DNA of 64,000 nt from NCBI GenBank assembly GCA_017848965.1, contig JAFIHA010000056.1, forward strand, positions 96,038 to 160,037, given 5' to 3'. The notes below the pieces were generated by a model. That model was not told where the DNA came from. It ran no database searches and worked only from the letters and a program-made list of their open reading frames with translations. The position numbers and the translations under genes were made by a program. The DNA is from Dechloromonas aromatica (nom. nud.) (GTDB taxonomy: Bacteria > Pseudomonadota > Gammaproteobacteria > Burkholderiales > Rhodocyclaceae). Numbering within the stretch: position 1 is the stretch's first letter; every line of letters begins with the position of its first letter. Of the stretch, positions 32,177 through 40,381 are shown one piece after another.

Positions 32177-32204
32177 CCGGCTTGTCTGCAATGCGACAAG
32201 CCGG
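32177..32204 (-). terminator. Perfect stem-loop just after the small minus-strand ORF
   Basis: CCGGCTTGTC (32177-32186), 8-nt loop, GACAAGCCGG (32195-32204): 10 perfect pairs, 7 nt beyond the stop of the 32212-32547 gene. No T-run follows on the minus strand (it does on the plus strand, where no gene ends), so it may be a termination or mRNA-stabilising structure. Confidence 0.4.
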
Positions 32205-32211
32205 TGTGTTT

Positions 32212-32547
32212 TCAGTCCGTCTTGTTGTGGGCGGCGCTGAGGACTTCGGAGACGTACTCGCCGCGCGAGGTCGAGTTGTTTTCCTGCTGATTGGCGGCGC
32301 ACCAGGCAGCGAACTCGTCGGGGTCGATCTGGCATTCCAGGGCCATCACGCCGGAGCGCTGAAAATTGCGGCGGGCCGCGACGGCCATGGCTTTCCACTT
32401 GTCGAAGCTGTCTTCGAAGCATTCCGGATCGGTCGCCGTAGCTTTGACGCGAGCCCAGGTTTCCGGGGTGTACCAGGTGACGCCGATGACCATCTGCCGG
32501 CTGCGCCGGCGGGCCTTGAGGCTCTGGCTGAGGGTGGGTTTCTTCAT
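32212..32547 (-). CDS. Small hypothetical protein
   Basis: 111 residues from the ATG at 32547 (MKKPTLSQSLKARRRSRQMV). It contains VTWYTPETWARVKATATDPE and a central Cys-containing segment. It is probably cytoplasmic, with no signal peptide or membrane segment. The frame is open upstream to 32670, but the yebC promoter lies there. It is divergent from yebC. No function can be assigned. Confidence 0.65.
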   Translation of the reverse strand: MKKPTLSQSLKARRRSRQMVIGVTWYTPETWARVKATATDPECFEDSFDKWKAMAVAARRNFQRSGVMALECQIDPDEFAAWCAANQQENNSTSRGEYVSEVLSAAHNKTD

Positions 32548-32683
32548 GGTGATGGCGGGTTCCGCAGAAAAGATCGTCAAAACAAGCAACAAGCGGACCC
32601 AAAAAGCGGCGTGGCGGCCTGACGGGAGAACGCCGGACGGGTAAAATCGCCGCTTCTTCGTTATTCGCATTCAGGAAATCAGC

Positions 32684-33409
32684 ATGGCAGGTCACTCGAA
32701 GTGGGCAAACATCCAGCACCGCAAGGGCCGTCAGGACGAGAAGCGCGGCGCGACTTTCTCCAAGATTGCCAAGGAAATCACCGTCGCCGCCAAGATGGGC
32801 GGGGGTGATCCGAGCTTCAACCCGCGCCTGCGCGTCGCGGTCGACAAGGCCAAGGGCGTCAACATGCCCAAGGACAAGATCGACACGGCGATCAAAAAGG
32901 GCACCGGCGAGCTGGAAGGCGTCGAATACGTCGAGATCCGCTATGAAGGCTACGGCATCGGCGGCGCGGCGATCATGGTCGACTGCCTGACCGACAACAA
33001 GACCCGCACGGTGGCCGAAGTCCGCCACGCCTTCAACAAGTACGGCGGCAACATGGGCACCGACGGCTGCGTGGCCTTCCAGTTCAAGCACTGCGGCCAG
33101 CTGATCTTCGCTCCCGGTACCGATGAGGCGGCGCTGATGGACGCCGCCATCGAAGCCGGCGCCGACGACGTGGCGACCAACGACGACGGTTCGATCGAGG
33201 TGCTGACCGCGCCGACCGAGCTCATCGCCGTCAAGGACGCACTGGAAGCGGCCGGTTTCACGCCCGAGTTCTCGGAAGTGACGATGAAGCCGGAAGGCGA
33301 GAACGTCTTTGTCGGCGACGACGCGGTAAAGATGCAGAAGCTGCTCGACGCGCTGGAAGGCCTGGACGACGTCCAGGAAATCTACACCACGGCGGTCATC
33401 GAGGAGTGA
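32684..33409 (+). CDS. yebC: YebC/PmpR-family protein
   Basis: 241 residues starting [20 protein letters not shown], diagnostic of the family, with [15 protein letters not shown] in the middle domain. Homologues act as transcriptional regulators or, per recent work on YebC family members, help translate proline-rich stretches. It normally precedes ruvC directly. Here a 6.9-kb defence operon and a transporter separate them. Confidence 0.96.
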   Translation: MAGHSKWANIQHRKGRQDEKRGATFSKIAKEITVAAKMGGGDPSFNPRLRVAVDKAKGVNMPKDKIDTAIKKGTGELEGVEYVEIRYEGYGIGGAAIMVDCLTDNKTRTVAEVRHAFNKYGGNMGTDGCVAFQFKHCGQLIFAPGTDEAALMDAAIEAGADDVATNDDGSIEVLTAPTELIAVKDALEAAGFTPEFSEVTMKPEGENVFVGDDAVKMQKLLDALEGLDDVQEIYTTAVIEE

Positions 33410-33439
33410 AACACCACCCCTCTTTTTAATTTTTGCAAC

Positions 33440-34771
33440 ATGCTTTTCCGGATATCTGATGTGACTACCAATAGCAACGAATCGGCAACCCATGCGCGTC
33501 TTCGCGACGAATACCTGCGGGACGATCGCCCATGGGTAGTTGCCTATTCCGGAGGCAAAGATTCCACTGCTTTGTTGCAACAGGTCTACAAGCTGGTTCT
33601 TGAGCTAGGGTCGCGGGCCGGTAAACCGATTCACATCATCGCCTCCGACACCAAGGTAGAGGCGCCTATCGTTGAGGATTATCTGGCGGCATCCTTGAGT
33701 GCCATTGAACTTCATGCCAGAGAACACGCACCCAGTATCTCCGTGCATCACGTCCAACCCGAGCCCGATCAGACTTTCTGGACCAATCTGATTGGCAGAG
33801 GATATCCGCCCCCAACCCGCTCGTTCCGCTGGTGCACAACCAAAATCAAGATTCGCCCTGCCAGGCGGATCATTGAAGACATCGCCAAACGTTATGGCAG
33901 CGTCCTTCTGTTGCTCGGAACACGCAGTGCTGAAAGCTCCAGCCGCTCCCAGCGCATGGAAGCAAGAGAAACCAATGACCGTGGGTTGAATCCGCATCAC
34001 GAGATTCCCAACGCACTGGTGTTTACGCCCATCGCAGAGTGGTCCAACGACGAAGTCTGGGACTATCTTTTCCGCAACAACCCAGCCCCCTGGGGCACGC
34101 GGCACGACGACATGCTGGAGTTGTACCGTCAAGCCAACGGCGGTGAATGCCCTGTCGTGCTGGATCTCAATACCCCTTCCTGTGGTGGCAGCCGGTTCGG
34201 CTGCTGGACATGTACCGTTGTGCGTCAAGACCGCTCTATGCAGGGATTCATTGCCACAGGCGACGAGTGGATGCGCCCCCTGGCTGAGTTCCGTGACACG
34301 CTGAAAGTCTGGCGGGAACGACCGGAAATGCGGGAAAGCAAGCGTCGCTCCGGTGAAATTGGTCCGGGCCCGTTTACCCTGGCGGCTCGCCAACAGATTC
34401 TGGAAGCACTTTTTCAGGTTGAAAGTGAAGTTCGCCGCAAGCTGATTGACGATGAAGAATTGCAATGCATTCAGTATCATTGGCAACGCGAAGGAGACGC
34501 CACGCAATCGGCACTTCGCCTAGCCAAGCGTTACGGACGCATCGTCTCCGAAGGGGGGCAATTCAGCATGGACAATCTGAACCGGGAACTCATCGCCGAA
34601 CTGGCTTCGGAATACGAGATCCAGGAGGCCTGGATCGAGGAGTTGCTGTATTTGGTCGATCAGAAATATCCGACTCTGGCACAACGTGGTGCTCGTCCTG
34701 CGCTCAATGAGGACGTGCGTTTTGTAGTCGAAAAAGCTGTCCAGCAGGAAGACATCGCCGCTGCTCCATGA
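33440..34771 (+). CDS. dndC: DNA phosphorothioation sulfurtransferase DndC
   Basis: 443 residues of the PAPS-reductase/ATP-pyrophosphatase fold. The PP-loop SGGKDS is at residues 37-42, FRWCTTKIKI at 129-138, and the cysteine cluster C237, C248, C255, C258 (PSCGGSRFGCWTCTVV) matches the Fe-S ligands of DndC. DndC activates DNA and transfers sulfur into the backbone. The initiator has no clear Shine-Dalgarno; a GTG 7 codons later is an alternative. Its stop overlaps dndD by 4 nt. The cysteine desulfurase (DndA) is not in the operon, so a housekeeping IscS is the likely sulfur donor. DNA is AT-richer than yebC. Confidence 0.93.
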   Translation: MLFRISDVTTNSNESATHARLRDEYLRDDRPWVVAYSGGKDSTALLQQVYKLVLELGSRAGKPIHIIASDTKVEAPIVEDYLAASLSAIELHAREHAPSISVHHVQPEPDQTFWTNLIGRGYPPPTRSFRWCTTKIKIRPARRIIEDIAKRYGSVLLLLGTRSAESSSRSQRMEARETNDRGLNPHHEIPNALVFTPIAEWSNDEVWDYLFRNNPAPWGTRHDDMLELYRQANGGECPVVLDLNTPSCGGSRFGCWTCTVVRQDRSMQGFIATGDEWMRPLAEFRDTLKVWRERPEMRESKRRSGEIGPGPFTLAARQQILEALFQVESEVRRKLIDDEELQCIQYHWQREGDATQSALRLAKRYGRIVSEGGQFSMDNLNRELIAELASEYEIQEAWIEELLYLVDQKYPTLAQRGARPALNEDVRFVVEKAVQQEDIAAAP

Positions 34772-36807
34772 TCTTTGAATCGATTACGCTGGAGAACCTG
34801 TTCTCCTATTGCGGTGCTCATACCTTCGATTTGGCAGGGACAAGCGAGGGGCGGAATATCGTTCTGATTTCCGGGCGCAATGGCTTTGGCAAGACCAGTT
34901 TCCTGAACGCCCTCAAACTCCTGTTCGGCGGTGTCACCGAAAATCTGCGGCGTGCGGTGCAGCGCGAGCGTACTCCCTCCGACAAGCAGTATGTCATCGG
35001 GGCCGGCGAGGACTGGTGGGGCTTGCTCAATCGCCGTGCCCGACAAAACCGGCAGAAGCACTGCGCGGTTCGCGCGGTATGGCGGGAAGACGCCGGTCGT
35101 GTCCAGGTCGAGCGCGTCTGGGAAATCGGGGCAAACAGCTACGAAACCCGGCTACGCATCGAGGCTGACTTTCTCGAACAGCCGCTTGAAGACACTGCTG
35201 CCCAGGAATTTCTCGATTTCCGCCTGCCCGCCGAGTTCATCAAGTTTTTCATTTTTGACGGCGAACAAATCCAGGAAATCGCCGAGGCCAATCGCGACGA
35301 GCAAGTCCGGCAGATCGAGGCCTTGCTCAACATCGGCAAGCTCGGCCTTCTGCGTGAAGCGCTCAAGGCGGCCAACCAGCACTGGCAAGAAGCGGCCATG
35401 GACACCCGCCGCGCCGCCGACCTGGAAGATCTCAAGGCGCGCCTGGCCAAAACCCAGGCCGACCAGGCAGCGACCGCGCTGGCACTGCAACTGGCAGAAG
35501 AAGAACTCGGCTTGCTTGAGAACGAGATTTCCGTCCTCAAGCGCCGCCAGGAAGGACGCCGAGCCTCGGTCAACCAATTGTCCGAAGCGCTCCTCAAGGA
35601 GCGGATTACGCAGGCTGAAAACGAACATACCTCCTTGTCCGCCAAGCTGGCTGACGCCCTGCCGCGCATCGCGCCTCTCTTGTTGTCTGCAGAACTGGCC
35701 GATAAAGGCATGCAACTGCTCGATAGGCAGCTAAAACAGAGCAATGGTCCAGCCCCCCTGCTGCGGAGATTGGCAGAAGTTTTGCCCGGCCAGGTTTTTG
35801 ACACGCCTCCCTTGCCACCCACACTACCCTTGCAGGCGAGCCAGGACAGCTTTTACCGCAATCGACTGCGCAAACTTCTGGAGGCCGAAGTGGGCGATGA
35901 TCTGCCACCCCGCTCCCAGATTGATCGCCCAAAAGTAGAAAAGGCCAAATCTGTCCTGCAGCGTTATGCCTACAACGACGACGCTCGTCGTCATTTCGCA
36001 GAAATGCTTTCGCGCCTTTGGACATTGGAAAGCCAGCGCAAGAAGCTGGAGCAGGAACGGCGCGATGCCACCAGTGAAAGTCAAGCAGAAAGGGAAGCCT
36101 ACGCCAAGGCAGAGGCCGAACTTGAAGCGTTGGGAAACAAACTGCTGGACCTCAAACTGCTAATCAAGGAACGACGCAACGAAAGTGAAAGGTTGTCCAA
36201 GCTGGCCCAGGATCAGACTGTGCAGATCGATCAACAACGACACTCGGTTGCGCTTTCGGAGCAGGCTCGTCAGCGATTGCAGGTTTCCAACAGACTCAGC
36301 CGTTTTCTTGATGCGTACAAGCAACGACTTAAAGAGAGCAGCCGCAAAGAACTAGAAGACGCTTTAAATCTTCGCTATTCGCAGTTAATGACGTCCAATA
36401 CTTTGGTAAGGCGCATCGCAGTCGACGAATTCTTTGCCTTACATTATTTGAATCTCGAAGGCGAAACTGTTGGCATGGGAAATCTGTCTGCTGGCACTAA
36501 ACAAATCGCTGCCACCGCACTACTTTGGGCACTAAAGGACTGCTCTGGGAAACAGCTTCCGGTAATTGTAGATACGCCTTTGGCGAGAATCGACCGGGGC
36601 AATCAGGAACGCTTGCTGACAGCTTACTACCCCCACGCCAGCCAGCAAGTCATCGTTCTACCCACCGATTCCGAACTTGACGAGGAAAAATATCGTCTGA
36701 TCCAGCCTCACGTATATCGTGAGTTTGTATTGCATAACCCGAGCGGCAGCGAAACAGAAATCCTCCATCAACCGATGTATCCGGCCCGAAAGGTACGCCA
36801 TGGCTGA
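34768..36807 (+). CDS. dndD: DNA sulfur modification ATPase DndD (SMC/Rad50-like)
   Basis: 679 residues. Walker A GRNGFGKTS is at 36-44; long coiled-coil arms run from about 195 to 510; the ABC signature LSAGTKQIAA starts at about 573; Walker B is PVIVDTPLARID at about 597-608. This is the domain order of DndD, the ATPase partner of DndC. It overlaps dndC by 4 nt and the next gene by 8 nt. The coiled-coil section may hold a zinc-hook-like apex, but no CxxC was noticed. Confidence 0.92.
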   Translation: MIFESITLENLFSYCGAHTFDLAGTSEGRNIVLISGRNGFGKTSFLNALKLLFGGVTENLRRAVQRERTPSDKQYVIGAGEDWWGLLNRRARQNRQKHCAVRAVWREDAGRVQVERVWEIGANSYETRLRIEADFLEQPLEDTAAQEFLDFRLPAEFIKFFIFDGEQIQEIAEANRDEQVRQIEALLNIGKLGLLREALKAANQHWQEAAMDTRRAADLEDLKARLAKTQADQAATALALQLAEEELGLLENEISVLKRRQEGRRASVNQLSEALLKERITQAENEHTSLSAKLADALPRIAPLLLSAELADKGMQLLDRQLKQSNGPAPLLRRLAEVLPGQVFDTPPLPPTLPLQASQDSFYRNRLRKLLEAEVGDDLPPRSQIDRPKVEKAKSVLQRYAYNDDARRHFAEMLSRLWTLESQRKKLEQERRDATSESQAEREAYAKAEAELEALGNKLLDLKLLIKERRNESERLSKLAQDQTVQIDQQRHSVALSEQARQRLQVSNRLSRFLDAYKQRLKESSRKELEDALNLRYSQLMTSNTLVRRIAVDEFFALHYLNLEGETVGMGNLSAGTKQIAATALLWALKDCSGKQLPVIVDTPLARIDRGNQERLLTAYYPHASQQVIVLPTDSELDEEKYRLIQPHVYREFVLHNPSGSETEILHQPMYPARKVRHG

Positions 36808-38284
36808 TATTGCCATAAGTGCCCAGGATGAAACGCTGGTTCGGGAAATCCTCAAACATGGCCTGAAACGCAACGTTCCCAAGCTGAACGTGTTGCGCTT
36901 GGCATTGGCCCGCTCTTTACGCCTGCCGACTCCGCCCGACGAAGCCCTGGATTATGAAGAGAGCCCGCATCGCTACGATCTGGAACAGGTTGCCGGCAAA
37001 GGCCTGAGCGATGACGAACAAGGACCGCGCGATTTCAATGACGCTTACAAAGCGCTCCTCTCGGCTTATCACGATACGGATTTGTTTGCTGATGAAGACC
37101 GTTATGTGTTGTTGCTGCAGCGTCATATCCGCCGTGGGCTGCGCGAATTCCGGACCAGTTGGCGGCAGAACCATGACTTCCATGCCTATCTCTACCAGGA
37201 GTTTTTCGGCGGCACAGCCATGGTCACGCGGGAAGATCGTCGTGACGACCTGGCTCGGGCATTGACCGAAATCGGTGTCAGTGCGGAAATCCGTGAGCGG
37301 GTTGATGGTCCTCGTTTGTCCCGCTACCGCTTGTATCTTTCCGACCTGAGCGATGCAGACCGGGTTCGCCGAGGCCTGGATCGCCTCGCCATCGCACTGA
37401 ATTTGCAGCGCCAAGGCGTCTTCCTTTCGCCAGGCGATGAGGCCAGAGTCATATGCCTGGATCTGCCACGCGCCCGCGAATCGTGGCAGCTATTGCCCGG
37501 CACCTCTTTACGCGAATGGGTGCGGGCCGAATGCAGCGATCCCTTGCCCGTGTGGCCGGGGGCTGACATTCAGGGCCAGCCATTTCGCTTTGATCTGGCG
37601 GCCGCGCCCCATCTGCTGGTCGCAGGCACCACGGGGAGCGGAAAAAGCGTCTGTTTGCACGCCATCATCCTTTCACTGCTTTGGCGACAAACTGCGGCCA
37701 ACCTTCGGCTGTTGCTGATTGATCCCAAACAGGTCGAGTTCTCTGCCTATCGCGGCATTCCCCATTTGGCGGGCAAAGGACCAATTTTTGAACCGGCCGA
37801 GGCAGCAGTTGAACTGAAAGCGCTGGTGGCAGAAATGGAACTACGCCATCAACGTTTTCAGGTCTTGGGGGTCGCCAATCTTGCTGAGGCCCAGGCAAAG
37901 GGAGAAGAATTGCCGCGCATCGTGGTGATGGTGGAGGAACTGGCAGACTTGATCCGGCAGCATCCTGCAGTCGAAGAATCGCTCATCCGGCTTGCCCAAA
38001 AAGCACGCTCGGCCGGCATCCATCTGGTTCTGGCTACACAACGTCCGGACGCCGAGACTTTTTCCGGCCTGTTGCGTTCCAACATCCCGGCTCGTATCGC
38101 GCTGGCTGTTCAGAAAGGAAGCGAATCCCGCATCATTCTTGACGATGAGGGTGCCGAAAAGTTACTTGGCCAAGGGGATATGCTGATTAAGCCGGGAACC
38201 GGTCCCGATACTTTCCGGGTTCACGGCGTTCGTATCAGCCGTGATGACATTTCCGCCTGCGTTCGTGCCTGCAAAGGAGGCTGA
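36800..38284 (+). CDS. DndE-like domain fused to an FtsK/SpoIIIE-type DNA translocase
   Basis: 494 residues from the ATG at 36800 (AAAGG upstream); an open extension to 36719 lies inside dndD. Residues about 7-135 look DndE-like: LKRNVPKLNVLRLALARSLR, then RHIRRGLREFRTSWRQNHDF. The motor domain follows: Walker A GTTGSGKS 276-283, LLLIDPKQVEFSAYRGIPHL, Walker B-like IVVMVEELADL (E379 where FtsK has Asp), and GIHLVLATQRP to LLGQGDML. No winged-helix gamma domain is present. Known DndE is a short stand-alone nicked-DNA binder; I infer that here it targets a DNA pump to the modification complex. The DndE assignment is by pattern memory and needs a profile search. Confidence 0.82.
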   Translation: MADIAISAQDETLVREILKHGLKRNVPKLNVLRLALARSLRLPTPPDEALDYEESPHRYDLEQVAGKGLSDDEQGPRDFNDAYKALLSAYHDTDLFADEDRYVLLLQRHIRRGLREFRTSWRQNHDFHAYLYQEFFGGTAMVTREDRRDDLARALTEIGVSAEIRERVDGPRLSRYRLYLSDLSDADRVRRGLDRLAIALNLQRQGVFLSPGDEARVICLDLPRARESWQLLPGTSLREWVRAECSDPLPVWPGADIQGQPFRFDLAAAPHLLVAGTTGSGKSVCLHAIILSLLWRQTAANLRLLLIDPKQVEFSAYRGIPHLAGKGPIFEPAEAAVELKALVAEMELRHQRFQVLGVANLAEAQAKGEELPRIVVMVEELADLIRQHPAVEESLIRLAQKARSAGIHLVLATQRPDAETFSGLLRSNIPARIALAVQKGSESRIILDDEGAEKLLGQGDMLIKPGTGPDTFRVHGVRISRDDISACVRACKGG

Positions 38285-38286
38285 CA

Positions 38287-39474
38287 ATGAGCCTGCAAAC
38301 TCTCCGTATTTTGGAATTCCGCCCTGTCTGGCTAACAGTCGATGGCAATGGTCCATTCCCGGAGCGGCCTTATGGCATCGATTTTACGGATGCCAGTGGA
38401 GCGCCCTGCAACGCTTTCCTGTTCATGTCCGACAATGGCATGGGCAAGACAACCCTGCTTCAGATCATGGCCAACATGATGCGCGTCTGGGGTGAGCGAG
38501 AGCCCAAATACTGGGGAGTTGAAGGCCTTGATTCGGGGGAACTGCGTGCCCAATGGGATTTGCGCATTCGTGTTTATTGGCGAGGTGAAGAGAAAGTCAT
38601 CATCCTCTCTTTGCTCGCTGGCAACTTCAGCGATGACCTAGCTCTTCTGAAACCTTGGGGTACGGCCGAACTTGCACAGGCACAGGCAGACTCCTGGCAT
38701 GTCGCCGGATACCGGCGTCGAGCACGAGGTTTTCTGACCGAAATAGGTCGTAGCGATGAACTGTGTGCAGACCTGACTGATACGTTCAGAGAATGGAATC
38801 AGGAAGAAGCCGAAAACAGTGCTGGGGGCTTTTCTGGTACCGCGTTTGATTTGCCGACAGCGCTGTACTTCAGCGCTTATCGCGATATCCCCGCTGTAGC
38901 ATCCCACGAGCGAGCAATCGGGCGTCCTGAGCATTGGGGATATCGTACCGCCCATTTGTTTGACCCGCATTCCAATCGCTGGCGGGACTCTTTGGATAAC
39001 CTTCTCGTCTGGTTGAAATGGCTGGATCAAAACCTGCTTCCCGATCAACCCGGCCGTTTTGATCGTGCCAGGGATTTTGTCAATCGCCATGTCTTTGACG
39101 AAACACCCGACAAATTCTTAGAGGGGATTTCGGTTGAGACCCTGGCCGCCATCGTACGTAATGGAGATGCTCGTCACCGACTGGACAGATTGAGTAGCGG
39201 CGAAAAGAATCTGGTTCATCTCTTTTTGCGTATCGGCGCACATATGACGCGTCATACGCTGATATTCATTGATGAACCAGAAGTGCACTTACATCCCCGC
39301 TGGCAGTACCGCCTGATTCGCCAGCTCAAAGCTTTGCCCAAAAACGACCCCGGTATCACGGTTATTGCTGCAACGCACTCCGTAGATATGCTGAAGGCCT
39401 TTGCTTTTGAAATTCCCGAGGATGGCCTTCATAAAGGCGGGGACATCATTCAAAAGAGCAAAGAGGAGGCCTGA
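38287..39474 (+). CDS. ABC-type AAA ATPase, AriA-like (PARIS) candidate
   Basis: 395 residues. Walker A SDNGMGKTT is at 48-56, signature LSSGEK at 302-307, Walker B LIFIDEPEVHLHP from 325, and the H-loop ATHSVDML follows. This is the AAA_15/AAA_21 type found in OLD, RecF and the AriA subunit of PARIS. The coiled-coil insertion is short, unlike DndD. It begins 2 nt after the FtsK-fusion gene and is followed after 3 nt by a TOPRIM-like gene, the AriA-AriB arrangement. In PARIS the ATPase scaffolds and holds the nuclease until triggered. The role here is inferred. Confidence 0.8.
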   Translation: MSLQTLRILEFRPVWLTVDGNGPFPERPYGIDFTDASGAPCNAFLFMSDNGMGKTTLLQIMANMMRVWGEREPKYWGVEGLDSGELRAQWDLRIRVYWRGEEKVIILSLLAGNFSDDLALLKPWGTAELAQAQADSWHVAGYRRRARGFLTEIGRSDELCADLTDTFREWNQEEAENSAGGFSGTAFDLPTALYFSAYRDIPAVASHERAIGRPEHWGYRTAHLFDPHSNRWRDSLDNLLVWLKWLDQNLLPDQPGRFDRARDFVNRHVFDETPDKFLEGISVETLAAIVRNGDARHRLDRLSSGEKNLVHLFLRIGAHMTRHTLIFIDEPEVHLHPRWQYRLIRQLKALPKNDPGITVIAATHSVDMLKAFAFEIPEDGLHKGGDIIQKSKEEA

Positions 39475-39477
39475 CCC

Positions 39478-40332
39478 ATGGCGTCTTTCAAAGGAAAGCC
39501 GAATTCTGAACGTGTTGAGTATGGGTATTTCAGGAAGGTAGTAGTTTTTCTGGAGTCCGAAGAAGATCGCCTGATCATTGGCGACCGCTGGTTTTTCGAG
39601 GATGGCGAATTTGACTTCAAACCCGCGGACGAAGGCTGTGGGGGAGGATCTTCGCGCGTAACGGCCCTTGTTGCTGAGGCCAGAACCAATCATTTTTCTG
39701 CGTTTGGGATTGTTGACCGCGATGCCCTTGCAGTCGAACCCCATTGGTCCATCTGGTGGGAAATGGATGACGGCAATTTTCATGCCTCGCGCCCGCTCGG
39801 AGAATATATTCGCGTACTGCCTCGTTGGGAAATAGAGAACTATCTTCTTGACCCCGAGGTAGTTGAAGCCGTGGTTGCCAATCGCGAGGGAAGATCTGTT
39901 CGCAGAGGAGAAGATGCGCTGCAAACAATCTATCGAGATATAGATTCAGTCGTCAACATATCTGCAGCGGTCATTGCCGGACGAAAACATGGTATACGCG
40001 TTGATGATGAACTGAACAAAATCCCCGCTGATGCTTTACCTCGACAAATTGAAAACCGACTGGGTGAAGCTGCTCCTTGCGTTTCCGAGCTTGCTACGCG
40101 CATTCGAGAGTTTGGAGCTCCATTACCGGAAGGAAGTGCAGCGCATTGGGAACGCATATCGCGACTACTGGATGGGAAGCGTTTCCTCAAACGACTTGAC
40201 CTATGCGGCAAAAACTTGGGCGCAAAGGAGGACAGACGCCTCGAATTGGCTGATCAAGCGCGTAATAGAGGGAAATTCATTCAGGAGATAAAAGCCTTTC
40301 TTGATGAATTCAAGAAAGAAGCTTTCGTGTAA
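39478..40332 (+). CDS. TOPRIM/DUF4435-like nuclease candidate, AriB-like (PARIS)
   Basis: 284 residues. A TOPRIM-like metal site can be read: E26 in VVVFLESEED and D80/D82 in FGIVDRDAL. The DUF4435-type segment LPRWEIENYLLDPEVVE follows at about 114-130. The C-terminal half is helical and charged. In PARIS, AriB is the TOPRIM nuclease released by AriA on phage attack. It is the last gene of the operon and 21 nt before the terminator. Assignment to DUF4435 is by motif reading, not search. Confidence 0.75.
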   Translation: MASFKGKPNSERVEYGYFRKVVVFLESEEDRLIIGDRWFFEDGEFDFKPADEGCGGGSSRVTALVAEARTNHFSAFGIVDRDALAVEPHWSIWWEMDDGNFHASRPLGEYIRVLPRWEIENYLLDPEVVEAVVANREGRSVRRGEDALQTIYRDIDSVVNISAAVIAGRKHGIRVDDELNKIPADALPRQIENRLGEAAPCVSELATRIREFGAPLPEGSAAHWERISRLLDGKRFLKRLDLCGKNLGAKEDRRLELADQARNRGKFIQEIKAFLDEFKKEAFV

Positions 40333-40353
40333 TGGTTATTTTGGCGCCCCCTA

Positions 40354-40376
40354 GGCGGCGATACGCCGCCTTTCTT
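40354..40376 (+). terminator. Rho-independent terminator of the dnd-type operon
   Basis: GGCGGCG (40354-40360), ATA loop, CGCCGCC (40364-40370), then TTTCTTATTT. Perfect 7-bp stem plus T-rich tail, 21 nt after the last island gene and 6 nt before the transporter start. It cleanly closes the island. Confidence 0.85.
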
Positions 40377-40381
40377 ATTTG

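Noticed and set aside
33403-33431. Possible terminator between yebC and dndC (GAGGAGTG and CACC..CCTC with T-run)
   Set aside because: Pairing is broken and the stem weak; the T-run alone is not enough, so it was not listed as a feature.
31568-33580. 670-codon minus-strand frame across yebC and the 5' end of dndC
   Set aside because: Antisense to yebC and pirin-overlapping; Arg/Gly/Val-rich without a domain. The true genes are on the other frame or strand.
36719-36799. N-terminal extension of the DndE-FtsK fusion
   Set aside because: It lies inside dndD and is unlike DndE. The ATG at 36800 has an upstream AAAGG and gives the natural DndE-like start.
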